A stretch of DNA of 40,722 nucleotides. Source: Phaeoceros laevis (Eukaryota; Anthocerotophyta; Anthocerotopsida; Notothyladales). Below, piece by piece: positions 12,401 to 22,276 of this stretch. The stretch lies in assembly GCA_049999765.1 (NCBI GenBank), contig JBNGIQ010008854.1, positions 1 through 40,722 of the forward strand, written 5' to 3'. The position numbers were made by a program, and so were the translations under genes. How positions within the stretch are numbered: position 1 is the stretch's first letter; the number at the start of each line of letters is the position of its first letter. The notes below the pieces were generated by a model, which was not told where the DNA came from, did not search any database, and was given only the letters and a program-made list of their open reading frames with translations.

Positions 12401-15330
12401 ATGCTTGAGATTGGTGTTTGCCTCTGCAATCAGTCCTTTCTGACCTACGTGCATTCCATTCAAAATCATGCTCGGTTGCTTCTTGAACGACTTGCACTTT
12501 TGTTGTTGTATACACCTGCAGTAGAATCTGACGAAGTGCTTCAACGAGAGGTACAAACGATGGTCCAAGATCGGTTCACCTCTTTTGATGAGGTATGAAG
12601 GTTTATTCAGGGTTTATACAAGCCTTCAAGGTTTATTCAGAACTGCTTTCTGCCGTTAGTTATTTCAGTTTTCAGTTATTTGCGTGCTCTTTTTGCTCTG
12701 ACATGAATCCATTTTGTTTGGACAGGATGATGCATCTGTAGTTGACATGCTGATGGCAGAGCTCGATGTGTATGAAGTATTTGCTGTTAATCATTGCAGC
12801 GGACGCAAGATCAGACTTGCACTTTGTGAAGGTTGCCTTGTACTATTTACTTCTGTGTACATCTGGATTCGAAATATTTCTGGGGCATCTTTATCAATTG
12901 CCCTTAGCCAGTCTTGTTCTATGCTGTTCCTCCTTTGCTCAGAGCTGCAAGGAAAGATGGAAGATGTGCGGGAGGAGCTACGAGTTTATCAGAATGAGGA
13001 ATCTAATGAAGAGGAGAAGAAAAAAGCTGATGAAGTTCTGAAGCGAATTGATGGATGGAATATGTTTAGTGATATTCATGAGGTATATCCGCTTGAATTC
13101 TGTTTTCTGTTTATTTGTCTACCTGATCTAGTGTCCAGCATTGGTTGCTCTGTTGGTGTATTTTTGCCGCTTGGAATCAAACTGTCCAATTGGGAACAAT
13201 AAATGCAAAATCATTCAGGTCCTATGTTTCACGGTTCTCTACTAATGGGTATTGCACCATTGGCGTTTGCAGCACACCCAAGCTTTTTCTGTCTCGAGGG
13301 ATAGGTTTTTGTCTCACCTTGGAGCCACTTTGAGCACTGCCATGAAACATGTCCTGACGACGTCTACCGCAGATGGGGCATTCCATTACTATGAAAAGAT
13401 ATACTTCCGTATCTACGTGATTACAGAGGAGGTGAGGGGATTGTGCCGCTGTTGTGGTCCAACTTTAGTGTTTTTATGTACTTGAATCTGATCAGCTACC
13501 TCAGCAGAAATTGAAGAGCAGGAAATTAGCTGTTGATGATTTGGCAATTAAGAGGGGCCTTTCGACTCTTATTCTTCCTCATCAAAAGGTCGAATATTCT
13601 GTCCAAAGGTGAATGATGCTAAGTGTCTGTTGGTTTACTTTCTTGAGTGTCCGGTGCCAGACAAAAGAGATGTGACAGTTGTGGTATTAGGAGCATGTAA
13701 AATCTTGTGGTTTTTGCCCACTGCCGTTGAGGATGGTATCTAACTTGTGGAAGCCTAAATAGGATCGCTCTTTTCGAAGATCCAGCTTTGGCGATGGCAT
13801 TTTCTGTTTCAAGGCGTGCAGCGGTTGTCCCTGTCTTGGCACTCAACGGCACTGAGAGGCCTCAACAACGAGCTTACCTCGATTCAGTGATCCTCCAGCA
13901 CCAATTACAGCATAATTCGCTATCAGGTCTTACATCCTGCCCGCGACCTCTTCCATGCTTTACAACAACGGAGCTGTGAAAGAATTTCTGTGCAAACCTC
14001 TTTCCACATATCTAGAGACGTAGGATGCCACGCTGCTAGCTAAGACATTGATAGCTGGGGGGGAAAAACCGCAGAGAACAGATTCCATGGACGCCGAGTT
14101 TTGGAGGTTCCAATTTTCTGGTTGGTACAATCTGGAGAACCTCTCTTCATAGATAAGCACTACTTGGCAAAAGCTTTGCCAGATATGGTGATTGTGGTGC
14201 AATCTAGCAACTCCGCTTGGGAGAGCCACTTACAGTGCAACAACCGATCAATTATCTGGGATCTGAGGTGAGCAAGCGTTTTACTCTGGTTATCTTGAGG
14301 TTAAGTTCTGGCGGATCACTTGCCTGGTTTGACCTTTGAAGGCTTACAAATGCTTTTGCTTGCTTCAAGTCAACCTCTGGCCGCAGCAATAGCGGCTACT
14401 GCCGAGCACTTGGGTGGATTGATGCCAGCACACATCACCTACAGCCATGCTCACGAGAATGCCATCCAGGTCAGTTCTTTACCAAACTCGACGTTTTGGT
14501 TGTCACTGGGGACACTAAGTCTAACGCCTGACTGTATTCTGGCCGCTAGGACTGGACTTGGTCCACGGGCTGTCATCCGTTTTCAAGCACAGCAGAGGGC
14601 TCGGAACTTTCGGAGTTGCATAGGGATGCACTTGCCCGCAGCTATATTGTGACCGCACTGGATGAGTCTATTCAGAAAGTGAATGAGGCCATTGAACTTC
14701 TTCTCAAGGAGCAGACTCGTATGAATGTTCCCCCTACATCCTGGTTTTTTACTGCTGCATGTTAGACCACATTTTGACGTCTGTGCAACTAATACATCTT
14801 GTGCTCATGATCATGCCTTTTGTTCCGCAGATGAAGCAACTTTCCAGACACTGAAAGAGCACGAGCACTCCCTCCTCCACCACTATAACACGGTGGTAAA
14901 TTTATGGAAGCAGGTATGAACCGACTCTGTCGTGTGGTTTTCCCTTCAATAGTGATGGCCACTCTGTAACATCCGGGTTCATGGTGGTGGATGAAGATCG
15001 TAAGAGTAGGAGAAAAACTCCGTTTTGAAGATGGTATGAGGTATCTTGCAAGCCTTGAAGACGCCTCGAGCAGGTACGATGCCTGTGAAGCTTTTGCTTG
15101 ATGTATCAGCTTTACTGGTCGGCGCTTGACGTCCTGTCCTTTTCATTTCAACTTGCAGGTTTTATACAGCCGCTGAAGGGACATTGGAGGCTCTTCACCC
15201 AATTCATTGTACCCGGAAGCGGAAAATAGAGAAAGGTGCCAACACCATTGCTGGTTTGGCAATTGCCGCAGTTGTTCTACTCTTGTGGTTGTTCTTGCGA
15301 CCCAGGCGAAGGAAACCCAAACTAAACTGA
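9409..15330 (+). CDS. Type I membrane protein of the At5g58100 / exine-formation family
   Basis: I join 24 exons: 9409-9507, 9874-9985, 10084-10155, 10343-10444, 10533-10701, 10788-10886, 10994-11143, 11270-11309, 11399-11459, 11630-11715, 11834-11932, 12015-12124, 12232-12592, 12726-12831, 12943-13082, 13273-13431, 13496-13608, 13763-13926, 14075-14267, 14370-14469, 14550-14718, 14831-14913, 14997-15073 and 15159-15330. The frame closes at 1011 residues. A signal peptide (SFLLCALLW core) leads. Family landmarks follow: FPIPVNFVFIGF, FVVNP with GYRRGLS, RPLYSRHPLLRFAFT, CLTDTW, RWAFVDLTAG with WGPTVGGEGVR, HLGATL, DGAFHYYEK, EDPALAMAFSV, and DWTWSTGC. A single membrane helix (GLAIAAVVLLLWLFL) precedes a short basic tail. 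The Arabidopsis homologue is known for a role in pollen exine; a spore-wall role here is inference. Exon 23's acceptor is the weakest call. Confidence 0.88.
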
Positions 15331-15470
15331 TCTGTTGCTAGTTTTCCCCATTTCCCTTGCTTATTCTTATCATACATGTACTCATGAAATGCAACTCGAG
15401 GTGACTTGACCATTTCGCGATTTTTCAAAGAGTGCCGATTTCAGAGACAATTCAAGCCCAAACTAAACCC

Positions 15471-16412
15471 CTACGATTGATAAGCGTAGTTGAAGTCACT
15501 GAGACCAAGCATGGTGCTCAATGTAAGGTACATGAGATACAAACTACCACCTACCACGGTCGCTACCAAAACTGCAGACACAGGACTCTTCAGCAAGTCC
15601 AGAACTGGTTTCAATAAGCTGTACAGCCCTCCAGAAGCCACTGTCAAAAAATAGAGACCATACCTCCTCATGTTATCCCAAAACTCCTCCACGAGAGGCC
15701 CCTCTGGACCGAATGCAATCGCCCTCATGTCCGCGTCAAGGGCGACATGGCTCCTCAGGGAGAGGTGCTCTGCAGCATGTGCTGCCTCTGCTCCGGCTAG
15801 GACAGTGAATCCCAACCCAAGTAGCACGGACGCCATGGCCACTCCTCCAAACTGCCTCCCAAGCAGGCCTCGGGGGAGGTCCGGAGCGTACGTCCAGCTG
15901 GTGTCCTCCCGACCTTTCTCCCAGCTCTGTAGCTCCAGACCTCCAGTTCGCTCTTGCTCCACCGCCCCGTCCAGAATGGTTTGCAGCCATGAGGGCTGTA
16001 AAGCTGTATCGTCGGCAGCAGGATGAGGTGCAGAGCTTTCCTCCTCACGGGAGGGAACAGGGACATCGGCCACCTCTCTCCTGGGAGCCACGATTACCTG
16101 CGTGCCAGCGATCCCGCCTTCGCTGCATTTGCCCGCCTCTCCTGCAAAGCACAGTCCACCTTGCCTCCTGCCTTTGGACTGCTTCTTCTCCAGCTTGGGC
16201 AAATGGACATCAAACCGGCCGGCGCCTCTCACCTCCGCGACAGACTGGGCCAGTCCTCCCCGGGCCGCCCTCAACTGCACCGGAGCAGAGTGTGCTGCAG
16301 ACCGAGTTCCGCCTGCGGCACATTTCCAGAGCGAAGGCAGAGCTTGCGCCATGGGTGATCCTGAAAATGTAGCTCTAGAAAGCCAGCATCCTTCAGCACT
16401 TGGGGTCGCCAC
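15471..16412 (-). CDS. Plastid membrane protein, Ycf33-like C-terminal domain
   Basis: A 313-residue intronless frame; a second Met at 16352 is an alternative start. Residues 1 to about 90 are rich in Ala/Ser/Arg and low in acidic residues, as in a plastid transit peptide. A hydrophobic segment near 190-212 ending in AEAAHAAEH could be a membrane helix or a lumenal sorting signal. The conserved part is the C-terminal third: FGPEGPLVEEFWDNMRRYG, then two hydrophobic segments separated by LLKPVLDLLKSP, ending in TMLGLS. This matches my recollection of nuclear Ycf33-like plant proteins and the small cyanobacterial/algal plastid Ycf33, whose function is not established. The 3' end faces the 3' end of the preceding gene only 140 bases away (convergent pair). 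Confidence 0.7.
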   Translation of the reverse strand: MATPSAEGCWLSRATFSGSPMAQALPSLWKCAAGGTRSAAHSAPVQLRAARGGLAQSVAEVRGAGRFDVHLPKLEKKQSKGRRQGGLCFAGEAGKCSEGGIAGTQVIVAPRREVADVPVPSREEESSAPHPAADDTALQPSWLQTILDGAVEQERTGGLELQSWEKGREDTSWTYAPDLPRGLLGRQFGGVAMASVLLGLGFTVLAGAEAAHAAEHLSLRSHVALDADMRAIAFGPEGPLVEEFWDNMRRYGLYFLTVASGGLYSLLKPVLDLLKSPVSAVLVATVVGGSLYLMYLTLSTMLGLSDFNYAYQS

Positions 16413-17010
16413 CTGAATCGGATTGCCTCACCACCTGAACAGCTGAAAAGGTCTCGAACTGTCCTCTATCTTCCTGCGGATACTTCTTCCTCTGGCTAGC
16501 CCTGCAACGGCGTACTGTCAAAAGGGCTAAGCCACGCTTTAAACCCGAGTGCTACTGCCTAAGCGTGCATTGAGCTCCATTTTTTTTCTTTGCAGCTTTT
16601 TTAAGCCGATATATACAGACCGATGGAACCACTGGTTCGCGCCAAAGCATGGCCATGCTCATGCTCCTTATGCCCATGCCCCGCTCACACTCCGATGGCC
16701 CCCTCAATGGATGCCCTACGACAAGTCCACAAGCCACTTGCCCTCGCTGAAGCTTGGGCCACCAGGACCGAAACAGCTGTGCACACCGACTTGGCGCGGA
16801 AGGCAAGCAACCACTTCCGGACATGCATGTCTCCATATGAAGGAGGACATTCACTACTTTTATTCAAGACCAGCACCGCAGCAGTACTGCAGTCCCCAGG
16901 ATGGTAGATAAAGATTTGTACAAACAAAAGGCAGCTTGCTACCGCACATGTCCCAGTATCCGCTACCTTCTATGTAGAGTGTCAAAGCAAAACATCGATA
17001 CTAGCATCGA
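16413..17010. other. Intergenic sequence, no gene recognised
   Basis: It lies upstream of the Ycf33-like gene and downstream of the first SMP gene. Several overlapping short frames are open in this GC-rich stretch, but none has a recognisable motif or splice structure. Confidence 0.5.
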
Positions 17011-17232
17011 TCACATTATGGAGCACCACGTTCCTCCTCCCTCACTACGACCTCCTGAGCTTCCAGAATTGCTACTGGAGGAACCAAACATGCCGTTGTT
17101 GACATTCCGAGCAGCAGCAGACTGAGCTCGAGAGGCAAAACTGCCCTTGGGAGTCATTCCCCCATTCTGCTTGGCGGTTGAAGACTGAATCCTGGAAGCC
17201 GCCCCAGGCGTCATGTGATTGTCCTTGGGCAT
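17011..17232 (-). CDS. Small seed-maturation-protein (SMP/LEA-like) protein
   Basis: A 73-residue frame from MPKDNHM to the stop. The core MTPGAASRIQSSTAK...GSFASRAQSAAARN matches the short plant SMP/LEA-like family: an Ala-rich block ending RIQS, a Gly-containing link, then the hallmark FASRAQSAA. A Gly/Ser-rich tail follows. The frame is open upstream to 17316, but the upstream residues do not fit the family and a plausible acceptor (gcaaaag) ends just before GTTTCAAG. So I prefer the internal Met; an upstream coding exon is possible. Members of this family accumulate in desiccation-tolerant tissue, so a role in spores is inference. A paralogue lies about 420 bases upstream. Confidence 0.75.
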   Translation of the reverse strand: MPKDNHMTPGAASRIQSSTAKQNGGMTPKGSFASRAQSAAARNVNNGMFGSSSSNSGSSGGRSEGGGTWCSIM

Positions 17233-17653
17233 GTTTCCCTCTTGAAACCTTTTGCCAACGTCTGCGCACATCAACAAAGAAGCGCAAGCGTGAGCCCCAG
17301 CATCATCGGCAGGCAACTAAATTGAACACTTGAAGCAGTGACACAAGCTTGTAGAAGAGATCGGTCTGCATACCGAGAGAAGAGGTGGCGGCTTCCAGAG
17401 GCGCAGTCGGTCCAGAGCTGCAGGTCCCAATGTGCAAGACATACTGGGCTCTTGTAGCTCGGTCAAAGCAGTGAAGCGTAGTCAGAAATTTGGAAGCGTA
17501 AAGCCAAGCGCAAGCCAAGCGTAAGCCAAGCAGCTGCTGCTACGCCTGGGTCGACCTGGACAGAAAATTCTTCACCGTACACACCACACAATGTCACACA
17601 AACTCCTGAAGAGCTTTCACATTCTATACATCTGTACAGAGGGCAACAGCCGG

Positions 17654-17864
17654 CTACTTCTTCCCCCCACCGCCGCCGCGGTGTCCCTGGCCGCCTCCTC
17701 CGCCACTTCCTTTGGCAGCGTTTCCTGCTGCCGCAGATTGAGCCCTTGAGGCAAAGCTCCCCTTCGCCACCCCGCCTCCGCTCTGCCGTGGCGGACTGAA
17801 TTCTCGCCGCAGCGTCCCCCGTCATGGGGGTCGACCCTTTCCCGCTGCCGTGCTCCTGCGCCAT
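17654..17864 (-). pseudogene. Second SMP/LEA-like gene, frameshifted copy
   Basis: The frame from Met at 17864 encodes MAQEHGSGKGSTPMTGDAAARIQSA, the first half of the SMP core, then loses similarity. The second half, VAKGSFASRAQSAAAGN with a Gly-rich tail ending GGGGGKK, lies in the next frame and stops at 17654. The shift is near 17780-17800, in a GC-rich run of G. No intron of reasonable size fits between the halves. It is either a real frameshift in a decaying paralogue or a one-base sequence error in a G-rich run. The intact neighbour at 17011-17232 shows the expected order. Type is given as pseudogene because of the break as read. Confidence 0.7.
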
Positions 17865-18256
17865 TGCGGTTTTCCTGATCAGAGTACTCTAACTCGAAGG
17901 ATAGTGAAGGTCGAAGGATACTGATTATCAACTGCAAGGACTGCAAGTAGGCGTCGACTCTCGACTTCGGCAGAGGATGACGAAGGGCACGTCAGAAGAG
18001 TAGTTTACTGGCTGTGAAGTTGTAGACATATGTCATGTTCTGGACTTCCAGTGCCGCCAAGAATCAGAGTCGATGAGTGCTGATCCAAATGGATTCCGAA
18101 TTGCCAGCCGAGAGTATCGGCCAACTCAAAAAGGTTTTGCAACTTGAATGTTTTGGGCATGGTGGTCTACTCCTGAAAACGATGGCCCTACAAAAAATTT
18201 CAGGAAAATGACTACGTCCTTCAGTAACACACGCCAAAAAACCACCGTCAAAAGCC
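17865..18256. other. Spacer between SMP copy and repeat-protein gene
   Basis: It would hold the promoter of the SMP copy and the 3' untranslated region of the repeat-protein gene. Nothing else is recognised. Confidence 0.5.
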
Positions 18257-20830
18257 TCAATATGAGCTGGTTGGTCCACCTGAGTTGCTTGGACCATCCG
18301 AATTCCTTGGTCCCTGTGGGGCGAAGGGAGGCTCAGTCGAAGGCCGAGATACATAGGGGTCGCTGGGAGGCCGCCTTTCTTCAGTGTAAGGACCTGGTGA
18401 GTAAGGGCCACCTGAAGGCCTGGGTTGGTAAGCCTGCTGAGTTTCCCCATACGAACCACCAGAATTGGGTGCCGGTTGATACGCATTGGGCAGTCCTTCC
18501 CTGATCTGCCTTGCTCTTTCCTCTCGAGCTTCCTGCGTCTCCCCATACTGCCCAGCAGGGTTAGGCCTGGACTGATACGTGTTCGGAAGTCCACCACTCG
18601 CTCCTTCACGGATCTGCCTGGCTCTTTCTTCTCTAGCTTCCTGCGTCTCCCCATACGAACTTGCCCCATACGGACCAGAAGAAGGGTTAGGCCTGGGCTG
18701 GTACGCGCTTGGAAGTCCACCACCACTGGGTCCTTGCTCCCGCGTCTCCCCATACTGATACACATTTTGTCCTTGCCCCTGCGTTCCCCCATAGGAACCT
18801 GCAGAGTTGCCAGCCCCATATGGACCAGTAGGGTTAGGCCTGGGTTGATACATGTTTGAAGGTCCACCATTCGGTCCCCCGTAGGAACCTGCAGGGTCAG
18901 GCCTGGGTTGATACACATTCGGAGGTCCAGCATTTGGTCCCCCATATGGACCTGCAGAGTCAGGCCTGGGTTGATACGCATTCGGAGGTCCAGCGTTTGG
19001 TCCCCCGTATGGACCTGCAGAGTCAGGCCTGGGCTGATACGCATTCGGAGGTCCAGCATTTGATCCTCCATAAGGACCTGCAGAGTCAGGCCTGGGTTGA
19101 TACGCATTTTGAAGTCCAATTGGTCCCCCATAGCGACCTGCAGAGTCAGGCTGCCTGGGTTGGTAGGCATTTGGAGGTCCACCACTTGGCGCCCCGTAGG
19201 AACCTGCAGAGTCAGGCCTAGGCTGATACACATTTTGAGGTCCACCATTTGGTCCTGGCTCCTGTCTCGCCCCATACAGACCGGGAGAGGTGGGCCTGGG
19301 TTGATACCCGTTGGGCGTTCCACCTACTGGCGCTTCCGATACCTGCCTTGCTCTTTCATCACTAGCCTGCTGAGTATCGGAATACGGACCAGTCGGATTA
19401 GGCCTGGGCTGATACATGTTCGAAAGGCCACCATTTGGTGCATCTCGAATCTGCCTTGATCTTTCTTCTCGAGCTTCTTGCGTCTCCCCATACTGACCAG
19501 CAGGGTTAGGCCCGGACTGGTACTCTCCATACGGACCAGCAGGGCACGGCCTGGGCTGATACACGTTTGGAAGTCCACCATTCGCTCCTTGCTGCTGCTG
19601 CGTGTCTCCATAGGGACCAGGAGAAGGGCTAGGCATCGGCTGATATCCACCATTCGGTCCATGCTGCTGCGTATCCCCATAGGGACCAGAAGAAGCGTTG
19701 GGCCTCGGTTGATACTGATACGCATTTGGTCCTTGCTCCTGTGTCGCTCCATAGGGACCCGGGGAGTTATGCCTGGCTTGATACACGTCTGCAAGTCCAC
19801 TGTTCGGTGCCCCATAGGTACCTGCAGAGTTAGGCCTGGCTTGATAGTTCGGATATCCACCAGTCTGTCCTTGCTCCTGCGTTGCCCCATACAAACCAGC
19901 AGGGTTAGGTCTGGGTGGATACGTACTGGGCGTTCCACCGATTGGCGACTCCAATACCTGCCTTGCTCGTTCATCCCTAGCTTGCTGAGAATCAGGATAT
20001 GAACCAACAGGATTAGGCCTGGACTGATACACACTCGAAAGTCCACCAATTGGTGCGTCCCGAATCTGTCTGGCTCTTTCGTCCCTCGCTTCCTGCGTCT
20101 CCACGTAAGGAACAGCCGGATTGGGCCTGGACTGGTTTGCGTCCGGAACACTACCAATTCCTTCCAAGATCTGCCTTGCCCTTTCATTCCTAGCTTCCTG
20201 CGTATCTGCGTCGACAGAGGGGCTGCCAACTGGATTCCTCGGCGTCAAAAAATCCAAGGACGGCATGGGGGCCCGATCCTGCAATGCCTTCATCTGCATT
20301 TGCCTCCGCTGCATTTTCCGCCGGTGCAACTCCTTGGCTCGCTTCTCCCGTTCCTCCTGCTCTCTCTGCTCCTGCCTCTCCTTCCTCTTGGCCACAGCCT
20401 CCGGAGACATATCCGTCAAATGCTTCCACAGGCTTAGGTCAGGAAACGCATGCGGGTCCTCCACCTTGGCCGGTTCCGGCTTCGCTGCCTCCGGTTCCTG
20501 CGGCAGGGTAGCTTGAACGCCAACAGCAGCGTCACTCCCAGTTCCAATCCCCCTCCACAGCGCCACCTGCTGCCTCCATCTCACCCCCTGGCACCCCCAG
20601 CTCCTCGCCAAGTTCAACCTCACAATGCCAGCTTCCATGATGCTCTTCCTCTGCCACCTCAGACCCCCCGGAGTCACCAACATCGGCACAACATGGCCGC
20701 TCGAGCAGCTCATCTTCCTGCGAGCTGTGCAGTCGACTGCTCTTGTAGTATGCACTGGCAACCGCGACCGAACAAACATTAGGTTTACAGCACCCGACAA
20801 AGCCATCCCTTTTAGCCGCCAAAGCCCCAC
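18257..20830 (-). CDS. Unrecognised repeat protein rich in Tyr, Pro, Arg, Gly (YQPRPN-AGPYG repeats)
   Basis: An 857-residue frame without introns. The true start is uncertain: the Met opening MEAGIVRLNLARSWG (near residue 65) is followed by an Arg-rich, acid-poor stretch like a mitochondrial presequence. Residues about 125-205 hold PHAFPDLSLWKHL and a charged helix rich in KER/EQREQEEREKR, likely a coiled coil. From about 215 to the end the protein is about 25 degenerate repeats built on YQPRPNPAGPYG, with seven copies of a charged segment of the type TQEARDERARQI between them. The centre has four nearly identical units of DSAGPYGG-type. The last 70 residues are Pro/Ser-rich. Composition predicts disorder. 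I recognise no family. The regular period also opens other frames on both strands; this frame is preferred because its repeats are conserved at the protein level and it has a sensible non-repeat N-terminus. Confidence 0.72.
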   Translation of the reverse strand: MGLWRLKGMALSGAVNLMFVRSRLPVHTTRAVDCTARRKMSCSSGHVVPMLVTPGGLRWQRKSIMEAGIVRLNLARSWGCQGVRWRQQVALWRGIGTGSDAAVGVQATLPQEPEAAKPEPAKVEDPHAFPDLSLWKHLTDMSPEAVAKRKERQEQREQEEREKRAKELHRRKMQRRQMQMKALQDRAPMPSLDFLTPRNPVGSPSVDADTQEARNERARQILEGIGSVPDANQSRPNPAVPYVETQEARDERARQIRDAPIGGLSSVYQSRPNPVGSYPDSQQARDERARQVLESPIGGTPSTYPPRPNPAGLYGATQEQGQTGGYPNYQARPNSAGTYGAPNSGLADVYQARHNSPGPYGATQEQGPNAYQYQPRPNASSGPYGDTQQHGPNGGYQPMPSPSPGPYGDTQQQQGANGGLPNVYQPRPCPAGPYGEYQSGPNPAGQYGETQEAREERSRQIRDAPNGGLSNMYQPRPNPTGPYSDTQQASDERARQVSEAPVGGTPNGYQPRPTSPGLYGARQEPGPNGGPQNVYQPRPDSAGSYGAPSGGPPNAYQPRQPDSAGRYGGPIGLQNAYQPRPDSAGPYGGSNAGPPNAYQPRPDSAGPYGGPNAGPPNAYQPRPDSAGPYGGPNAGPPNVYQPRPDPAGSYGGPNGGPSNMYQPRPNPTGPYGAGNSAGSYGGTQGQGQNVYQYGETREQGPSGGGLPSAYQPRPNPSSGPYGASSYGETQEAREERARQIREGASGGLPNTYQSRPNPAGQYGETQEAREERARQIREGLPNAYQPAPNSGGSYGETQQAYQPRPSGGPYSPGPYTEERRPPSDPYVSRPSTEPPFAPQGPRNSDGPSNSGGPTSSY
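18500..20220. repeat. Coding minisatellite-like tandem repeat array
   Basis: The DNA repeats with units of roughly 50-70 bases, most regular at about 18840-19230, where copies built on cctgcagagtcaggcctggg recur. The array encodes the repeats of the protein on the minus strand and creates long open frames in other phases. Confidence 0.85.
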
Positions 20831-21066
20831 CGCTTCTGGTGTGATGAAAAAGGGAAAGGGATCAAGACCTTAAAACCCTCCACCGGATGGTGTGAACCCG
20901 CTGTTAGGTCTGAGTCGAGATTCGAACTCCCAAACAAACGCATTTTCCCGGCTCCCAACCGTGAGCTCATTGGTGAACGGCATGATTCCGCAGCACATTG
21001 CATCTTGCTGCGTTGAAATGGGTTGCTGGAACCGCGAAATGGCAGGCCGGAATTGCAGCTCGCTCT

Positions 21067-21678
21067 ATGGAGCTCCCCCGGGCACTGCTTCTCCTCCTCC
21101 TCCTCCTCTTTGACATCGAGTGGCAGTGCCTGGCAGGACTCAAGTTCCAGATTGATCGACACGTGACGGGCTTGAGAATTGACGATTACTCATGGAACCC
21201 GCCTGCGGAAGGCTTGGACTGGATACGGGCCAACAAACTCGCCTGGAGAGGACCGAAGTCTTACCTGGCTCTCAGCTACGCGCTGCCAGCGCAACCCTAC
21301 TGGGGGCAGCGCGTGCAGCTGCGAGCGATGGTTTCTACCGTGAGAATAGACGGGGACGCATTCGGTGCGCTGTTTGTGCGCGTGGCTGGAGGGGATGGCC
21401 GTACGTTGGCCCTGGATAACATGAGGTTTCGGCGCATTGTAGGCTGGTACTTCAAGGCCTCTTTGATTTCTGTGGTGCTGGATGTGCCGAAGCCGCCCCC
21501 AAGCGACGGTGATGTCTGCCTCCTCGAGGAAGCCCTCCCTGCATATATTCACATCGGTTTCATGCTCTCTGGGGGAGCCGGTTACATCGCTCTGGAGGAT
21601 GTCACTTTTCGTATAGTCGGCAGCGACGTGCCTGTCACAGGAGGGCCGGCGCCTTGGGATGGCTTTGGGGCAATCTGA
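21067..21678 (+). CDS. Small secreted protein with bacterial-type beta-sandwich domain
   Basis: I choose the Met at 21067 rather than 20998 because it opens a classic signal peptide (RALLLLLLLLF), giving 203 residues. Residues about 35-185 resemble a domain I know from uncharacterised bacterial proteins, some near AraC-type regulators. Its features are YWGQRVQLRA..V, an FGALFVRV strand, the LDNM motif (117-120), VVLDVP (136-141), an IGFMLSGGAGYIALEDVTF segment (163-181) and a final RIVG. This suggests a galactose-binding-like beta sandwich, but the ligand is unknown. The gene has no introns, unlike most neighbours. The stop is followed by about 600 bases of non-coding sequence before the next gene. 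Assignment is from memory of the motif pattern, so confidence in the domain is moderate. Confidence 0.68.
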   Translation: MELPRALLLLLLLLFDIEWQCLAGLKFQIDRHVTGLRIDDYSWNPPAEGLDWIRANKLAWRGPKSYLALSYALPAQPYWGQRVQLRAMVSTVRIDGDAFGALFVRVAGGDGRTLALDNMRFRRIVGWYFKASLISVVLDVPKPPPSDGDVCLLEEALPAYIHIGFMLSGGAGYIALEDVTFRIVGSDVPVTGGPAPWDGFGAI

Positions 21679-22276
21679 CTCTGTGACAAGGCCAACACAA
21701 GGTAGGCGATGGTCTGCTGAAGCCCAGCCATCGCCTGACTTGCCACCAAGCCTATCAACAGCCTAATCAGCAGAAGTATACTAGTAGTAGGGCAGCACTA
21801 CGGCACCGACTTGTTTCATCACTCGTTTCATCACTCACTTGTTTCATCACTCACTTGTGATCACTCACCTGTTTGATCGCTCACTGGTTTGATCATCATC
21901 CCGGTAAATCCCGGATGCAATAAACACACACACTCTTGAAAGAACCTGATTCGTCATCCGTGTACAGGGAGATTTTAGTGGACTGGACTATTATTTCTGT
22001 CATTTCGAAAAGTTTTGTCCAGAAACGATGGCGTCTTCCTCATGAAGTTCTCCGAAGTTGTAGGGAAATTGAGGCCTGTACCTGAGACCTATGGTTTGCC
22101 AATGGGAGTCTGGAGACGTGGGTGTGTCCAATGCCGGAATTGTTTGACGTCGTTGATGCACGCCCGCGCCAAGACCTGGGGGCCAACCTCAGCGGTGTCT
22201 TTCGCCACCAAGCGTAGACCGGGCTCACCCTTCATGGCCAGCTGGCTAGCAGAGTTTCATCTGTGGTTCCTGTTGA
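21679..22276. other. Spacer with short tandem repeats, upstream of a PPR gene
   Basis: No gene is recognised. The stretch holds the tandem repeat at 21808-21895 and presumably the promoter of the downstream PPR gene. Confidence 0.5.
21808..21895. repeat. Short tandem repeat of the type tttcatcactcacttg
   Basis: About five degenerate units of 15-19 bases occur in a row, drifting from tttcatcactcacttg to tttgatcgctcactgg. Confidence 0.8.

Noticed and set aside
18064-19323. Long minus-strand open frame (419 codons) rich in Met, Gly and Leu
   Set aside because: It is an off-frame reading of the repeat array; the 18257-20830 frame has better conserved repeats and a plausible N-terminus.
19324-20229. 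Minus-strand open frame of 301 codons inside the repeat array
   Set aside because: Same array, another phase; no independent start or domain.
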